Below are positions 34,223 to 43,275 of a stretch of 64,000 bases of DNA, piece after piece. The notes under the pieces are model-generated. The model ran no database searches, was not told where the DNA came from, and saw only the letters and a program-made list of their open reading frames with translations. Position 1 is the stretch's first letter, and each line of letters starts with the position of its first letter. The stretch comes from Hyphomonadaceae bacterium (GTDB lineage: Bacteria; Pseudomonadota; Alphaproteobacteria; Caulobacterales; Aquidulcibacteraceae), in contig JAHBYF010000002.1 of NCBI GenBank assembly GCA_019636095.1, forward strand, positions 1 to 64,000, given 5' to 3'. Both the position numbers and the translations under genes were made by a program.

Positions 34223-36867
34223 CACGCTTTCTTCGCGGCCTTTTTCGCCGGTGTCTTCTTGGTTGTCGACTTTTTAGCGGCGGCTTTCTTCGCAGGTTTC
34301 GCGGCTTTGTCGTCGCTCTTTACAGCTTTTGTCGCCGTTTTCTTCGGTGCGGCTTTCTTGCTTTTTCTCTTGCCGCCGCCGGCCTCGGCACGCGCCGCCA
34401 GAAGCGAGAGCGCTTCGTCGGCGGTGATGTCTTCCGGCTTCTTGTCCTTCGGCACGTTGGCGTTGGTTTCGCCGTCGCTGATGTAGGGACCGTAGCGGCC
34501 ATTGAGCACGCGCACCGGTTTGCCTGTCACAGGACTTTCGCCGAGCTCCTTGATCGGCGGCGCAGGTGCGCGGCCGAAGCGGCCTTTGCCGCCGCCAGCC
34601 TTCTTCTCTTCGATCAGCGCGACGGCGCGGTTCATCTGGATTTCGTGGACGTCGTCGGCGCCGGGCAGGTTCACGTAGAGATTGCCCATTTTGATGTACG
34701 GTCCGAAGCGGCCGATATTGGCGACGATCAGTTCGTTCTCGCTCGGGTGCATGCCGATTTCACGCGGCAGCGAGAGCAATTTGATCGCTGTCTCCAGGCT
34801 GACATCCGTCGGATTTTGTCCCTTCGGCGCGCTTGCGCGTTTTGGCTTGTCCGGATCGTCGGGGTTCGGGGTTTCGAAGTAGGCGCCGAAGCGGCCACTC
34901 TTCAAAAGGATCGGGCCGTTCGGCCCGTCGCCGACCATAAGGCCGTCGGAAGGAATGGCTGCTGCCGCGTCTTCGCCGCCAGCGAGCGGGCGGGTAAATT
35001 TGCACGGCGGCTCGCCGTTATAGTTCGAGCAGCCAACGAAGGCGCCGTAGCGGCCTAGGCGCAGCGAGAGCTGCCCCGCATTGCAGAGCGGGCAGAGGCG
35101 CGCGTCCTTGCCGTCTTCGCGCGGCGGAAAAATGTGCGGGCCGAGCACTTCGTTCAAAGTGTCGAGCACTTGCGTGATGCGGAGATCGCCGATGTCGGTG
35201 ATGGCGCCGTTAAAGTCTTTCCAGAAGTCGCGCATCAGCTTCTTCCAGTTGAGTTCACCGGCGCTGACTTGGTCGAGCTGGGTTTCGAGGTCGGCGGTGA
35301 AATCGTATTCGACGTATTTGCCGAAGAAGTTTTCCAGAAACGCGATGACAAGACGGCCGCGGTCATCGGGGATGAAGCGGTTCTTGTCCATCTTCACGTA
35401 ATTGCGCTCGCGCAGCTTTTCGAGGATCGCCGCGTAAGTCGAAGGCCGGCCTATGCCGAGTTCTTCGAGCTTCTTGACGAGGCTGGCTTCGGAGTAGCGC
35501 GGCGGCGGCTCGGTGAAGTGCTGATCGGCCTTCACGTCGTCGACTTTGACACTCTCGCCTTGCTTCAGTTGCGGCAGGCGGCGGTTTTCTTCGTCCTCTT
35601 CATCGTCGCGGCCTTCTTGGTAGAGCTTCAAGAAGCCGTCGAAGAGAATGACTTGGCCGGTGGCGCGGAGTTCGACTTTGCCGGTCGGCTCGGTGAAATC
35701 GACGCTGGTGCGCTCGATTGAGGCCGCTTCCATTTGGCTGGCGACGGCGCGCTTCCAGACGAGATCGTAGAGTTTCGCCTGGTCGCCATCGAGATGCAGC
35801 GAGTGTGGCGTGTTGGTCGGATCGGTCGGGCGGATCGCTTCGTGCGCTTCCTGCGCGTTCTTGATCTTCGAGACGTATTTGCGCGGTTCGGCGGGAACGT
35901 AATTGTTGCCGAACTGGCCGCCGATGGCGGTACGCAATTCGCGGATCGCGCTCTCATCCATGCTGACGCCATCGGTACGCATGTAGGTGATGTGGCCGGC
36001 CTCATAGAGACGTTGGGCGGTCTGCATCGTGCGCGAGGCGTTGAAGCCGAGCTTGCGAGCGGCTTCTTGTTGCAGCGTCGAGGTCGTGAACGGCGGCGGT
36101 GGATTGCGGCGCGTCGGCTTCGCTTCGACGGCGCTCACGGTGAATTTGCCGTTCTTCACCGCATCGCGCGCGGCGTGCGCCATCGCTTGGTTCTCGATGT
36201 CGAGGCGCTTCAGCTTCTTGCCTTCAAACGCGGAGAGGCGCGCTGTGAAGCTCTCGTTGCGCAAGCTCTGTAGCGTCGCGTCGACGCTCCAATATTCCTG
36301 CGGCTTGAACTTCTCGATCTCGACTTCGCGGTCGACGATGATTCTGAGCGCCACCGATTGCACGCGCCCCGCTGACCGCGAGCCCGGAAGCTTGCGCCAC
36401 AGCACCGGCGAGAGCGTAAACCCGACCAGATAATCGAGCGCTCGCCGCGCCAGGTACGCGTCGACAAGTTCCATGTCGATTTCGCGCGGCGCCGCCATCG
36501 CAGCCTGCACAGCCGGCTTGGTGATCGCGTTGAAGGTGACGCGTCTGACACTCTTGCCCTTCAGCGCCTTCTTTTGATTGAGCGCCTCCAGGACGTGCCA
36601 GGAGATGGCTTCGCCTTCGCGATCGGGGTCGGTCGCCAGGATCAGATTGTCGGCGCCCTTCATGGCGTCGGCGATGGCTTTGACGTGTTTGGAGGACTTG
36701 GGATCGATTTCCCAAGCCATGGCGAAATCGTCGTCCGGCTTCACCGAGCCGTCCTTCGGGGGCAGATCCCGGATATGGCCGTAGGAGGCCAGGACCGTAT
36801 AGTCCTTGCCCAAATACTTGTTGATTGTCTTGGCCTTAGCCGGGGATTCGACGACGACGACGTTCAT
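34222..36867 (-). CDS. topA: DNA topoisomerase I
   Basis: 881 aa from the ATG at 36867 (MNVVVVESPAKAKTINKYLG), the normal TopA start; a 21-residue longer frame has no support. Toprim acidic motif in ATDPDREGEAISWH; catalytic Tyr in ITYMRTDGVSMDE. One zinc-ribbon-like CPLCNAGQLSLRLG...CSNYNGEPPCKF is followed by topo-C repeats (GPYIKMGNLYVN, GRYGPYISDGETNANVPK). The end is a Lys/Ala-rich tail of about 60 residues. Relaxes negative supercoils. Follows dprA on the same strand. Confidence 0.97.
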   Translation of the reverse strand: MNVVVVESPAKAKTINKYLGKDYTVLASYGHIRDLPPKDGSVKPDDDFAMAWEIDPKSSKHVKAIADAMKGADNLILATDPDREGEAISWHVLEALNQKKALKGKSVRRVTFNAITKPAVQAAMAAPREIDMELVDAYLARRALDYLVGFTLSPVLWRKLPGSRSAGRVQSVALRIIVDREVEIEKFKPQEYWSVDATLQSLRNESFTARLSAFEGKKLKRLDIENQAMAHAARDAVKNGKFTVSAVEAKPTRRNPPPPFTTSTLQQEAARKLGFNASRTMQTAQRLYEAGHITYMRTDGVSMDESAIRELRTAIGGQFGNNYVPAEPRKYVSKIKNAQEAHEAIRPTDPTNTPHSLHLDGDQAKLYDLVWKRAVASQMEAASIERTSVDFTEPTGKVELRATGQVILFDGFLKLYQEGRDDEEDEENRRLPQLKQGESVKVDDVKADQHFTEPPPRYSEASLVKKLEELGIGRPSTYAAILEKLRERNYVKMDKNRFIPDDRGRLVIAFLENFFGKYVEYDFTADLETQLDQVSAGELNWKKLMRDFWKDFNGAITDIGDLRITQVLDTLNEVLGPHIFPPREDGKDARLCPLCNAGQLSLRLGRYGAFVGCSNYNGEPPCKFTRPLAGGEDAAAAIPSDGLMVGDGPNGPILLKSGRFGAYFETPNPDDPDKPKRASAPKGQNPTDVSLETAIKLLSLPREIGMHPSENELIVANIGRFGPYIKMGNLYVNLPGADDVHEIQMNRAVALIEEKKAGGGKGRFGRAPAPPIKELGESPVTGKPVRVLNGRYGPYISDGETNANVPKDKKPEDITADEALSLLAARAEAGGGKRKSKKAAPKKTATKAVKSDDKAAKPAKKAAAKKSTTKKTPAKKAAKKA

Positions 36868-37081
36868 TCTGGACGGAGGCTTTCGCGGAAAAACGGGCCG
36901 GAAACTGGGGGCGAGGACCCCCTCTGTCAACGCGCATAGCTGGGCGCGGTCGACACTTATGTGCGGGCGGCCCTAATTTTTCCTATGCGAGTCCGGAGGT
37001 TAGTCGTCTGTTTCAGAAAGTGGCAAATACAACTATAGCGTGTTATATGTAATTCAAAATTGTACGCCGCGGAGCAGGCCG

Positions 37082-37240
37082 TTGGAAGAAGAGACGCCCC
37101 CCCAGCCTACGCGCAGCGAGGTGGCCGAGTACGTTCACGACATGGTTGGGCAGCTGGCGGACCTAGCGGCGCGCTTCCAGTTGCGCGCCTCAGCGCAAGC
37201 ATTGAAGGCCGCCCAGCAGGCAGTTGAAACCGAGTTCTAG
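37082..37240 (+). CDS. Small helical conserved protein
   Basis: 52 aa from a TTG at 37082 with GGAGCAGG 4-11 nt upstream; the frame opens earlier at a GTG (37040), but that stretch (LYVIQNCTPRSRP) has AT-rich leader composition. Sequence RSEVAEYVHDMVGQLADLAARF followed by a short amphipathic helix. On the opposite strand to its neighbours, ending convergently on dprA with a 4-base overlap. The AT-rich region 37015-37060 may hold its promoter and that of topA. Role unknown. Confidence 0.6.
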   Translation: MEEETPPQPTRSEVAEYVHDMVGQLADLAARFQLRASAQALKAAQQAVETEF

Positions 37241-38337
37241 TCCGGGACGAAAGCGGCGCGTGACTGCGCGGCATAGCCCCCTGGCAGCGACGCGGCCCGC
37301 CCCTCCAGTTCAAGCTCCGTAAGCGCAGCCGCAACAGCGCCCGCTGGCGCCTCCACCAGCCGCGCAAGATCGTTGACATGGATGGGCGTCGGCGAAAGCA
37401 GCGCCGCAATCTTCTTCGGCAAACCGGCTGGCGGCGGTTGCGCATCGATTTCGGCGAAGAGTGGTCCTGCGGAGAGTGGCCGCAGTGGCGAGGCGCCTTC
37501 ACCCAGCGCAGCGATCACGTCATTGGCGTCTTCGATCAGGGTAGCACCTTGCTTGATCAGCGCGTTGGCGCCGCGCGCGCGTGGATCGAGTGGAGAACCC
37601 GGCGCCGCCATCACTTCGCGGCCCTGGTCCGCCGCAGCTCGAGCGGTGATGAGCGAGCCTGACCGCAACGCGGCCTCGATGATGACGACCCCGCGCGAGA
37701 CGCCAGAGATGATCGAGTTGCGGCGCGGGAAGTCGCGGGCGCGCGCGACTGTCCCGAGCGGCGCTTCGCTGACGACCGCGCCATGTTCGCAGATGGCGTC
37801 GTGCAGTTTCAGGTTTTGCGGCGGATAGGGATGGTCGAGGCCGCCCGCGAGCACACCGACGGTGCCGGTCTCCAGCGCGCCCCGATGGACCGCTGCGTCA
37901 ACGCCGCGCGCCAGCCCGGAAACGACGGTGTAGCCGCCCGCGCCAAGATCGGCCGCCAACCGCTCCGCGAAGATCAGCGCCGAACCTGATCCCTCACGCG
38001 AACCAACGATCGCTATCGTGGGCTTCTTCAGCCATTTCGCATCGCCGCGAAGCGCGATGATCGGCGGCGGCGCATCGAGCTGTGCGAGCAGCGGTGGATA
38101 GTCGGTTTCGCAGCTCGCGATCAGCCGCGCGCCGAGGCCCTCGGTGCTCTCGATTTCAGCTTGCGCTTTTTCTTCGGGGAGCGCGGTGAGCTGCGATACC
38201 CGCGGCAAGGCGTCGAGCGCTGCCGATGCGGTGCGGAAACGCGCGAGCAGGCGATGGAAGGTAAGCGGCCCTATGCGGGGCGTGCGTGCGAGCCGCGTCC
38301 AGGCGATCAGCTCAGGACGCGACAGCGTGCGCGTCAT
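37237..38337 (-). CDS. dprA: DNA processing protein DprA (Smf)
   Basis: 366 aa. N-terminal SAM/HhH-like region, Rossmann core with IAIVGSREGSGSALIFAERLA and VSGLARGVDAAVHRGAL, and PRRNSIISGVSRGVVIIEA; a C-terminal winged helix (about 295-366) as in the DprA DML1 domain. Loads RecA on incoming single-stranded DNA during transformation. Its start overlaps the plsY stop by 4 bases. Confidence 0.95.
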   Translation of the reverse strand: MTRTLSRPELIAWTRLARTPRIGPLTFHRLLARFRTASAALDALPRVSQLTALPEEKAQAEIESTEGLGARLIASCETDYPPLLAQLDAPPPIIALRGDAKWLKKPTIAIVGSREGSGSALIFAERLAADLGAGGYTVVSGLARGVDAAVHRGALETGTVGVLAGGLDHPYPPQNLKLHDAICEHGAVVSEAPLGTVARARDFPRRNSIISGVSRGVVIIEAALRSGSLITARAAADQGREVMAAPGSPLDPRARGANALIKQGATLIEDANDVIAALGEGASPLRPLSAGPLFAEIDAQPPPAGLPKKIAALLSPTPIHVNDLARLVEAPAGAVAAALTELELEGRAASLPGGYAAQSRAAFVPD

Positions 38338-39059
38338 GCGTCGGGCGTCGGTTCGGCCGGCGGCGACGGCTCTGCTGTCGCGGACTCAGTGACAGCCGGT
38401 GCAGGCGCTGGTTTTGCGGTGGCGGCTGAAGCCTCTTCATCATCCTTCTTCTTTTCACCCATCCGCGGCTCTGTGCCCGCACGAATGCGGGCGATGTTGG
38501 TCTTGTGCCGCCAGAAGATCAGCGCCGCGAGGGCTACGAGGCAAACAATCTCCGCGGGCGAGTAGCCGCCAACCAACGCCAGCACTGGCGCAAGCGTCAC
38601 CGAGGCGAGTGCGGCGAGCGACGATATCCGAAACATCATGGCGACAGCGAGCCAAGTGATGCCAATGACGACGCCCAGCGGCGGCATGCCGACGAGCAAC
38701 AACCCGAAATAGGTGGCAACCCCCTTGCCGCCGCTGAATTTCAGCCAGACTGGGTAGCAATGGCCGATGAAGGCGGCGAAGCCGGCGACGAGGCCGAACT
38801 CGATCTGCAGCGGATTTTCCGCGCCCGCGATGAGCCGCGCCAAAAAAAGCGCAATCCCGGCCTTGCCCGCGTCGAGCACAAGCGTCGCCAGCGCGAGATC
38901 CTTGCGCCCGGTGCGCAAAACATTGGTCGCGCCGATATTGCCAGAGCCAATCGAGCGAATGTCGCCAAGGCCAGCAGCTCTGACGAGCACGAGCCCAAAC
39001 GGGACCGAGCCCAGCAGATAGCCGCCGACAGCGGCGAGAATGAAATAAAGTGTCAGCAC
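38334..39059 (-). CDS. plsY: Glycerol-3-phosphate acyltransferase PlsY with extra tail
   Basis: 241 aa. Membrane enzyme with motifs SIGSGNIGATNVLRTG, KFSGGKGVAT and WRHKTNIARI, and about six membrane segments. Transfers acyl from acyl-phosphate to glycerol-3-phosphate, the first step in phospholipid synthesis. Residues about 197-241 form a Lys/Ala/Pro/Glu-rich tail absent from ordinary PlsY (about 200 aa), probably disordered and cytoplasmic. Overlaps dprA by 4 bases. Confidence 0.95.
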   Translation of the reverse strand: MLTLYFILAAVGGYLLGSVPFGLVLVRAAGLGDIRSIGSGNIGATNVLRTGRKDLALATLVLDAGKAGIALFLARLIAGAENPLQIEFGLVAGFAAFIGHCYPVWLKFSGGKGVATYFGLLLVGMPPLGVVIGITWLAVAMMFRISSLAALASVTLAPVLALVGGYSPAEIVCLVALAALIFWRHKTNIARIRAGTEPRMGEKKKDDEEASAATAKPAPAPAVTESATAEPSPPAEPTPDA

Positions 39060-39116
39060 GCTCGCTCTCTAACAGGCGTTCGCCCGCCTGTGGAGAGGCG
39101 ACTTGCCTGCGCCCTC

Positions 39117-39761
39117 TCAGCGGGCCTCTTCCGGAAACTGGATGTAGACATCCATGTAGCCGGAATTGTCGCCAAACGTACCGGAAACATCGTTCATGCT
39201 GAGATAGAGCCTGCCGTCGCTGACGGCTTCTGTCTGGCCGCCCTGGCCGATCAGAAATTGTTGGTCGCCGACGCGACCGATCAGCGCCGCGAGCGGCGCG
39301 CGCGGGAACAGCGAATTGTTGGCGCGTGTGCCCGAACCCGCTGCGGCATAGATCGGCTCACCGAGATAGGTCCAGCGGCCCTCTGCGCCGATGGCCATAC
39401 GCTGTCCGCGCCGCAAATCGATACCGGTATCGCACCATTCGACATTCGCCTGGACGCGAATGGTCCTACCCGAGCGCAAGCACTGCGCCACAGCCGGCAC
39501 GGCAGGCGTTTGTTGGTCTTGAACGGGCGCCGGCTCTTCGGTGGCGGCGGTCTCTGCGCCGGCAACTTCCGGATCTGCGGCCTGTTCGACCGCTTCCGCC
39601 TGCGCGGGCGCTTGGCGCTGCGCTTCCAACTCGTGCGCCATCTCAGCAACGTGCATCGCAGCGAGTCCGGTGGCGGCGACTGCGCCAACCGACGCGATGA
39701 CTTGGAACGACAGCAACGCCCAAGCGGCCCCGACGAAGCGCTTTGCGTGAGATTTGCTCAT
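39117..39761 (-). CDS. Membrane-anchored LecA (PA-IL)-like lectin protein
   Basis: 214 aa from ATG 39761. One N-terminal membrane helix (about 11-36), an Ala/Glu/Gln-rich linker (40-93), then a LecA/PA-IL-like beta-sandwich (about 100-209): RVQANVEWCDTGIDL, GAEGRWTYLG, LIGRVGDQQFLIG and LYLSMNDVSGTFGDNSG. The last string keeps Asp191, Thr195 and Asn199, matching Ca/galactose ligands Asp100, Thr104 and Asn108 of LecA; the Asn107 position is Asp198. Cys94 and Cys110 could form a periplasmic disulfide. It begins 2 bases after the stop of the TIR gene, so the two are coupled. Function unknown. Confidence 0.82.
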   Translation of the reverse strand: MSKSHAKRFVGAAWALLSFQVIASVGAVAATGLAAMHVAEMAHELEAQRQAPAQAEAVEQAADPEVAGAETAATEEPAPVQDQQTPAVPAVAQCLRSGRTIRVQANVEWCDTGIDLRRGQRMAIGAEGRWTYLGEPIYAAAGSGTRANNSLFPRAPLAALIGRVGDQQFLIGQGGQTEAVSDGRLYLSMNDVSGTFGDNSGYMDVYIQFPEEAR

Positions 39762-39763
39762 GA

Positions 39764-40396
39764 CTACCTCGAAGCGAGCGCGGTGCGGATTGCGCGTGAC
39801 AAAGTGACGGCCAGCGAGACGCATGAAACGCCGAAACTGGCCCAGGCAACGCGCTCATAAAGATCAGCGCTGACGCCTTTGCCGAGCTGCAGCGTTAGGA
39901 GCGCAATGACTCCAATCAGAACGAGCGACAGCCAGCCAAACATCGCCGTGCCGCCAAAGTCTTGCAGCGCTGGACCGTCGAACGTGTGCGGGTCGACAGT
40001 GTTCACGCGTCCGCCGGTGTGTGCGCGCGCACCAGCCTCAAGTTCGGCCCAGGGCGCGTCACCGACTTGCCGCCAGCGCGAGAAATCCAGCATCTGAACG
40101 ACGGTGAACGGCAAAGGCGGCTTCACGCCATCGAGCTTGATTTGCACCAGTTTGCCGGCGTCGAGCGCTTCTGTCGCCTCAGCGCGCACCCAAAGTGAGT
40201 TGCGCGCTGCGCCTGACCACGCCACCACCACACATTTAGCTGTGTCGAGTTCGCGCTCGATTTCCAGTGTGAAATCGCTGCCCGCCCTCAGATGGTCGTC
40301 CCACCAAAGGCTGAAGCCCGAGCCACTCAGGCCCTGAGCTAGCGCGCTCACGCGGTTCTTGTTCGCGTGTGCGTACGAGACGAAGATGTCCGCCAT
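39764..40396 (-). CDS. Membrane TIR-domain protein
   Basis: 210 aa. TIR domain at residues 1-115 (MADIFVSYAHANKN, WWD31-33) with Glu73 in SLWVRAEATEAL at the NADase glutamate position; very similar to the TIR at 5077-6840. The C-terminus has two membrane helices (about 151-172 and 182-203), placing the TIR in the cytoplasm. First gene of a pair with the lectin protein (2-base gap). The layout suggests an envelope sensor wired to a cytoplasmic TIR effector; inferred only. Confidence 0.85.
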   Translation of the reverse strand: MADIFVSYAHANKNRVSALAQGLSGSGFSLWWDDHLRAGSDFTLEIERELDTAKCVVVAWSGAARNSLWVRAEATEALDAGKLVQIKLDGVKPPLPFTVVQMLDFSRWRQVGDAPWAELEAGARAHTGGRVNTVDPHTFDGPALQDFGGTAMFGWLSLVLIGVIALLTLQLGKGVSADLYERVAWASFGVSCVSLAVTLSRAIRTALASR

Positions 40397-40475
40397 GGCG
40401 CCTTCCCCCAGGGCCTGAGGTTAGGCCAGCAAGTCCGCGATGGCGAGTCCGCAACGCGGAAGATGGCTGCGGAGG

Positions 40476-40835
40476 CTAGCTTCCGGTGCAGTTTGCCGGC
40501 GCCGCGCGTCCGACTTCCCACTGGCCGTTCGCGCCGCCGCCGCGGAAGCCGTAGCGGCCGTTGGTGTAATAGCCGTCGCCCGCGCCCGGCAGCACCATCG
40601 ACGTGCCGCCGACGATCTGCACGCGCGCGTTGTTGCCATCGATGTCGACCACGATCTGCTGGCCGTTGCTGCAATCATACATGATCGGGCCGTCCAACGG
40701 GATTGGCGGCGGCGTGTTGCCGGGGCCGGGATCGCCAGGACCAAAGGGCGGCGGTGTTGGATAGGACGAGCCGCCAGAGGTCGTGCCGCAGGCGGCGAGG
40801 GTGAGTAGTGCAACGCCGAGAAGAAGTTTGCGCAT
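40476..40835 (-). CDS. Small lipoprotein with MliC-like domain
   Basis: 119 aa from ATG 40835 (GGAGGG just before). Lipobox LAAC (Cys16), a Pro/Gly linker (PTPPPFGPGDPGPG) and a C-terminal domain IMYDCSNGQQIVVDIDGNNA ... CTGS, which resembles the MliC C-type lysozyme inhibitor core (YxCxxG). Cys67 and the final Cys may pair. Lies between pyrC and the TIR gene on the same strand. Confidence 0.75.
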   Translation of the reverse strand: MRKLLLGVALLTLAACGTTSGGSSYPTPPPFGPGDPGPGNTPPPIPLDGPIMYDCSNGQQIVVDIDGNNARVQIVGGTSMVLPGAGDGYYTNGRYGFRGGGANGQWEVGRAAPANCTGS

Positions 40836-40848
40836 GGGACCCTCCGAG

Positions 40849-42129
40849 TTAGCCGCCGAATACAGTTTTACCGGCAATGAATGTCCGTTTCACGGCGCCC
40901 TGCAGGAGCTTTTCGTCAAACGGCGAATTGTTGGACTTGGAGCGCAGTTTGTCGCTGTCCAGCCGGAACGGCGCGCCGAGGTCGATAACGATAATGTCGG
41001 CGGGCGCGCCTTTGGTTAAGCGGCCTTGCGGCAGGTTCATGAGCTCCGCCGGGCGTTGCGTCATCGCGCGGAAGAGTGTGTTGAGCGCGACATCGCCTTT
41101 GTGATGCAGTGTGAGCGCACCAGGCAGAAGCGTTTCCAAACCGACCGCGCCGAAAGCTGCTTCTTCAAATGGCAAGCGCTTATCTTCCGCGGGACGCGGA
41201 TCGTGGCCGGAGACGATCACATCGATCAGGCTATCGTTCACCGCCTGAACGAGAGCGACGCGATCATCCTCGCCCCGCAGCGGCGGCGAAAGCTTCGCGA
41301 AGGTGCGATAGCCGTCGACATCGTTTTCATTGAGCACGAGGTGATGGACGTTCACGCTCGCGAACGCCTTCAGGCCCTTACTCTTCGCGCGCTTCAAGGC
41401 TGGTAACGTTTGCGCCGACGAGATCATGTCGAGCAGCAATTTGCCGCCGGTGAGTTCTGTAAGCGCCAGATCGCGTTCAGCCATGATGGTCTCGGCAGCG
41501 GCAGGGATGCCGGGCAGACCCAGGCGCGCCGCAAGATCGCCCTCGTGCATCACGCCGCCTTCGGCGAGATAGGGATCTTCGGGGCGATGCGCGATCAGCG
41601 CGCCGAAGGCGCTCGCGTAAGAGAGCGCGCGGCGCAGTGTCCGGCTGGAGACGATAGGCTTATCGCCGTTGGTGAAGAGCACCGCGCCGGCTTCGGCCAT
41701 CAAGCCGATCTCGGTCATCAACTCACCATCGAGATGCTGCGTCAGCGCCGCCGCCGGCAAGATGCGCACGCCGCCTGAGCGATCAATGCCTCGGCGTAGC
41801 ACGAAATCGATCAAGCTTTGATCGTCCAGCACTGGCGTCGTGTTCGGCATCATCACCATGGTGGTGACGCCGCCCGCCGCCGCCGCCCGCCCCGCGGACT
41901 TGAACGTCTCTTTGTGTTCTGCGCCCGGCTCGCCGATGATAACGCGCATGTCGATCAAGCCCGGCGCGACGTAGGCGCCGTCTGCGTCGACGATCTCGGC
42001 GCCATCCGGAGCGCTGTCGACGCTGCCAACGTCGAGAATCTTGTCCGTGAACAGGATCGCGCCGTCTTCGACTTTGTTCTTCGCCGGGTCGACGAGCTTG
42101 GCGTTGTTGATCAGCGTCGGCTTCGTCAT
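40849..42129 (-). CDS. pyrC: Dihydroorotase-like protein without metal ligands (pseudo-DHOase)
   Basis: 426 aa, amidohydrolase fold (start LINNAKLVDP, end TKGAPADIIVIDLGAP, FIAGKTVFGG). Active type I dihydroorotases have Asp-x-His-x-His after GLI; here it reads GLIDMRVIIGEPG, so both His are replaced (Arg62, Ile64). The later His in HVST is replaced (LDMISSAQ) and the catalytic Asp in TDHAP is Gly (VSGHDPRP). This matches the inactive PyrC' partners that bind aspartate transcarbamoylase. It follows pyrB through a 49-codon gene. A working dihydroorotase must be encoded elsewhere. Confidence 0.9.
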   Translation of the reverse strand: MTKPTLINNAKLVDPAKNKVEDGAILFTDKILDVGSVDSAPDGAEIVDADGAYVAPGLIDMRVIIGEPGAEHKETFKSAGRAAAAGGVTTMVMMPNTTPVLDDQSLIDFVLRRGIDRSGGVRILPAAALTQHLDGELMTEIGLMAEAGAVLFTNGDKPIVSSRTLRRALSYASAFGALIAHRPEDPYLAEGGVMHEGDLAARLGLPGIPAAAETIMAERDLALTELTGGKLLLDMISSAQTLPALKRAKSKGLKAFASVNVHHLVLNENDVDGYRTFAKLSPPLRGEDDRVALVQAVNDSLIDVIVSGHDPRPAEDKRLPFEEAAFGAVGLETLLPGALTLHHKGDVALNTLFRAMTQRPAELMNLPQGRLTKGAPADIIVIDLGAPFRLDSDKLRSKSNNSPFDEKLLQGAVKRTFIAGKTVFGG

Positions 42130-42133
42130 GAAC

Positions 42134-42283
42134 TCAACGTCTCTTCATGGCGACGTTGAGCGTCGTTGAGAATGCGAGGGCGATGATGAAGGGCACCCAG
42201 ATCGGCAAATGGCCGAGGCCGGGCGCATTGAGCGCGGCGGCGAGGTGATCGTCCACACACCACCAGAGCAGAAACATCCACAT
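42134..42283 (-). CDS. 49-aa membrane protein between pyrB and pyrC
   Basis: Starts at ATG 42283 overlapping the pyrB stop (TAATG), and ends 4 bases before the pyrC ATG, so it is translationally coupled on both sides. Sequence [18 protein letters not shown], then NAPGLGHLPIWVPFIIALAF, ending in VAMKRR: two short hydrophobic segments and a basic tail. Too short for a routine gene call. Unrecognised; coupling argues for a real gene. Confidence 0.65.
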   Translation of the reverse strand: MWMFLLWWCVDDHLAAALNAPGLGHLPIWVPFIIALAFSTTLNVAMKRR

Positions 42284-43275
42284 TAGGCGCGCTCCCCGTT
42301 CGACCCGCTGTCCGCCAGCGCTTCAAGCACCGCCATGCGCACGGCCACGCCCATGCGCACTTGGGTTTCGATCAGCGAGACGTTGGGATTGTCAGCGATG
42401 ACGCTATCGATCTCGACGCCGCGATTCATTGGGCCAGGGTGCATGACGAGTGCGCCGGGTTTGGCGTGGCGGAGCTTGTCTTCGTCGAGCCCATAGAACC
42501 AGAAGAACTCGCGCGCGCTCGGGAAAAATCCGCCGGTCATGCGCTCGCGCTGCACACGCAGCATCATAACCACGTCGGCATCTTTGAGCCCCGTGCGCAT
42601 GTCATGGAAAACCTTCGCGCCCCATTTCTCGGCGCCTGGAGGCATAAGTGTCGGTGGACCAATGAGGCGCACCTGTGCGCCGAGCAATGTCAGCAGCGCC
42701 ACATTCGAGCGCGCGACGCGGCTGTGCAGCACGTCGCCGCAAATCGCCACGGTGAGGCCCTCAACGCTGCCCAGCCGTGAGCGAATGGTGAGGGCGTCGA
42801 GCAGCGCTTGCGTCGGGTGTTCGTGCTTGCCGTCGCCGGCGTTGATGACGGCGCAATCGACCTTACGCGCGAGCAATTCAGCCGCGCCCGATGAGCCATG
42901 GCGCACCACCAGCAAATCAGGCCGCATCGCGTTCAGCGTCGCGGCGGTGTCGATCAGAGTCTCGCCCTTCGCCACCGACGAACTCTTCACACTCATGTTT
43001 ACGACATCGGCGCCCATGCGCTTGCCGGCGAGTTCGAACGAGCTTTGCGTTCTTGTGGAATTCTCGAAGAAAAGATTGATGAGCGTACGCCCGCGCAGCG
43101 TGTCGAGCTTCTTGATTTTCTGGTCGAGCAGAGGATCGAACGTCTCGGCGCGATCCAACAGACTTTCGGCTTCGAAACGATCGAGATCAGCGATGGCTAG
43201 AAGATGCTTTTGTCTGAATCTAACAGGGCCGGTGCGAGCATCGTTTTTCTTCGCGCCAGTCGGTCGCTGAGCCAT
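42283..43275 (-). CDS. pyrB: Aspartate carbamoyltransferase catalytic subunit
   Basis: 330 aa. Carbamoyl-phosphate loop [13 protein letters not shown], the catalytic [12 protein letters not shown] and the aspartate-binding MLRVQRERM loop are present. Transfers carbamoyl to aspartate, second step of UMP synthesis. No pyrI regulatory gene nearby; pairing with a metal-less dihydroorotase downstream points to the PyrB-PyrC' dodecamer type. First gene of the leftward block pyrB to rnr. Confidence 0.97.
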   Translation of the reverse strand: MAQRPTGAKKNDARTGPVRFRQKHLLAIADLDRFEAESLLDRAETFDPLLDQKIKKLDTLRGRTLINLFFENSTRTQSSFELAGKRMGADVVNMSVKSSSVAKGETLIDTAATLNAMRPDLLVVRHGSSGAAELLARKVDCAVINAGDGKHEHPTQALLDALTIRSRLGSVEGLTVAICGDVLHSRVARSNVALLTLLGAQVRLIGPPTLMPPGAEKWGAKVFHDMRTGLKDADVVMMLRVQRERMTGGFFPSAREFFWFYGLDEDKLRHAKPGALVMHPGPMNRGVEIDSVIADNPNVSLIETQVRMGVAVRMAVLEALADSGSNGERA

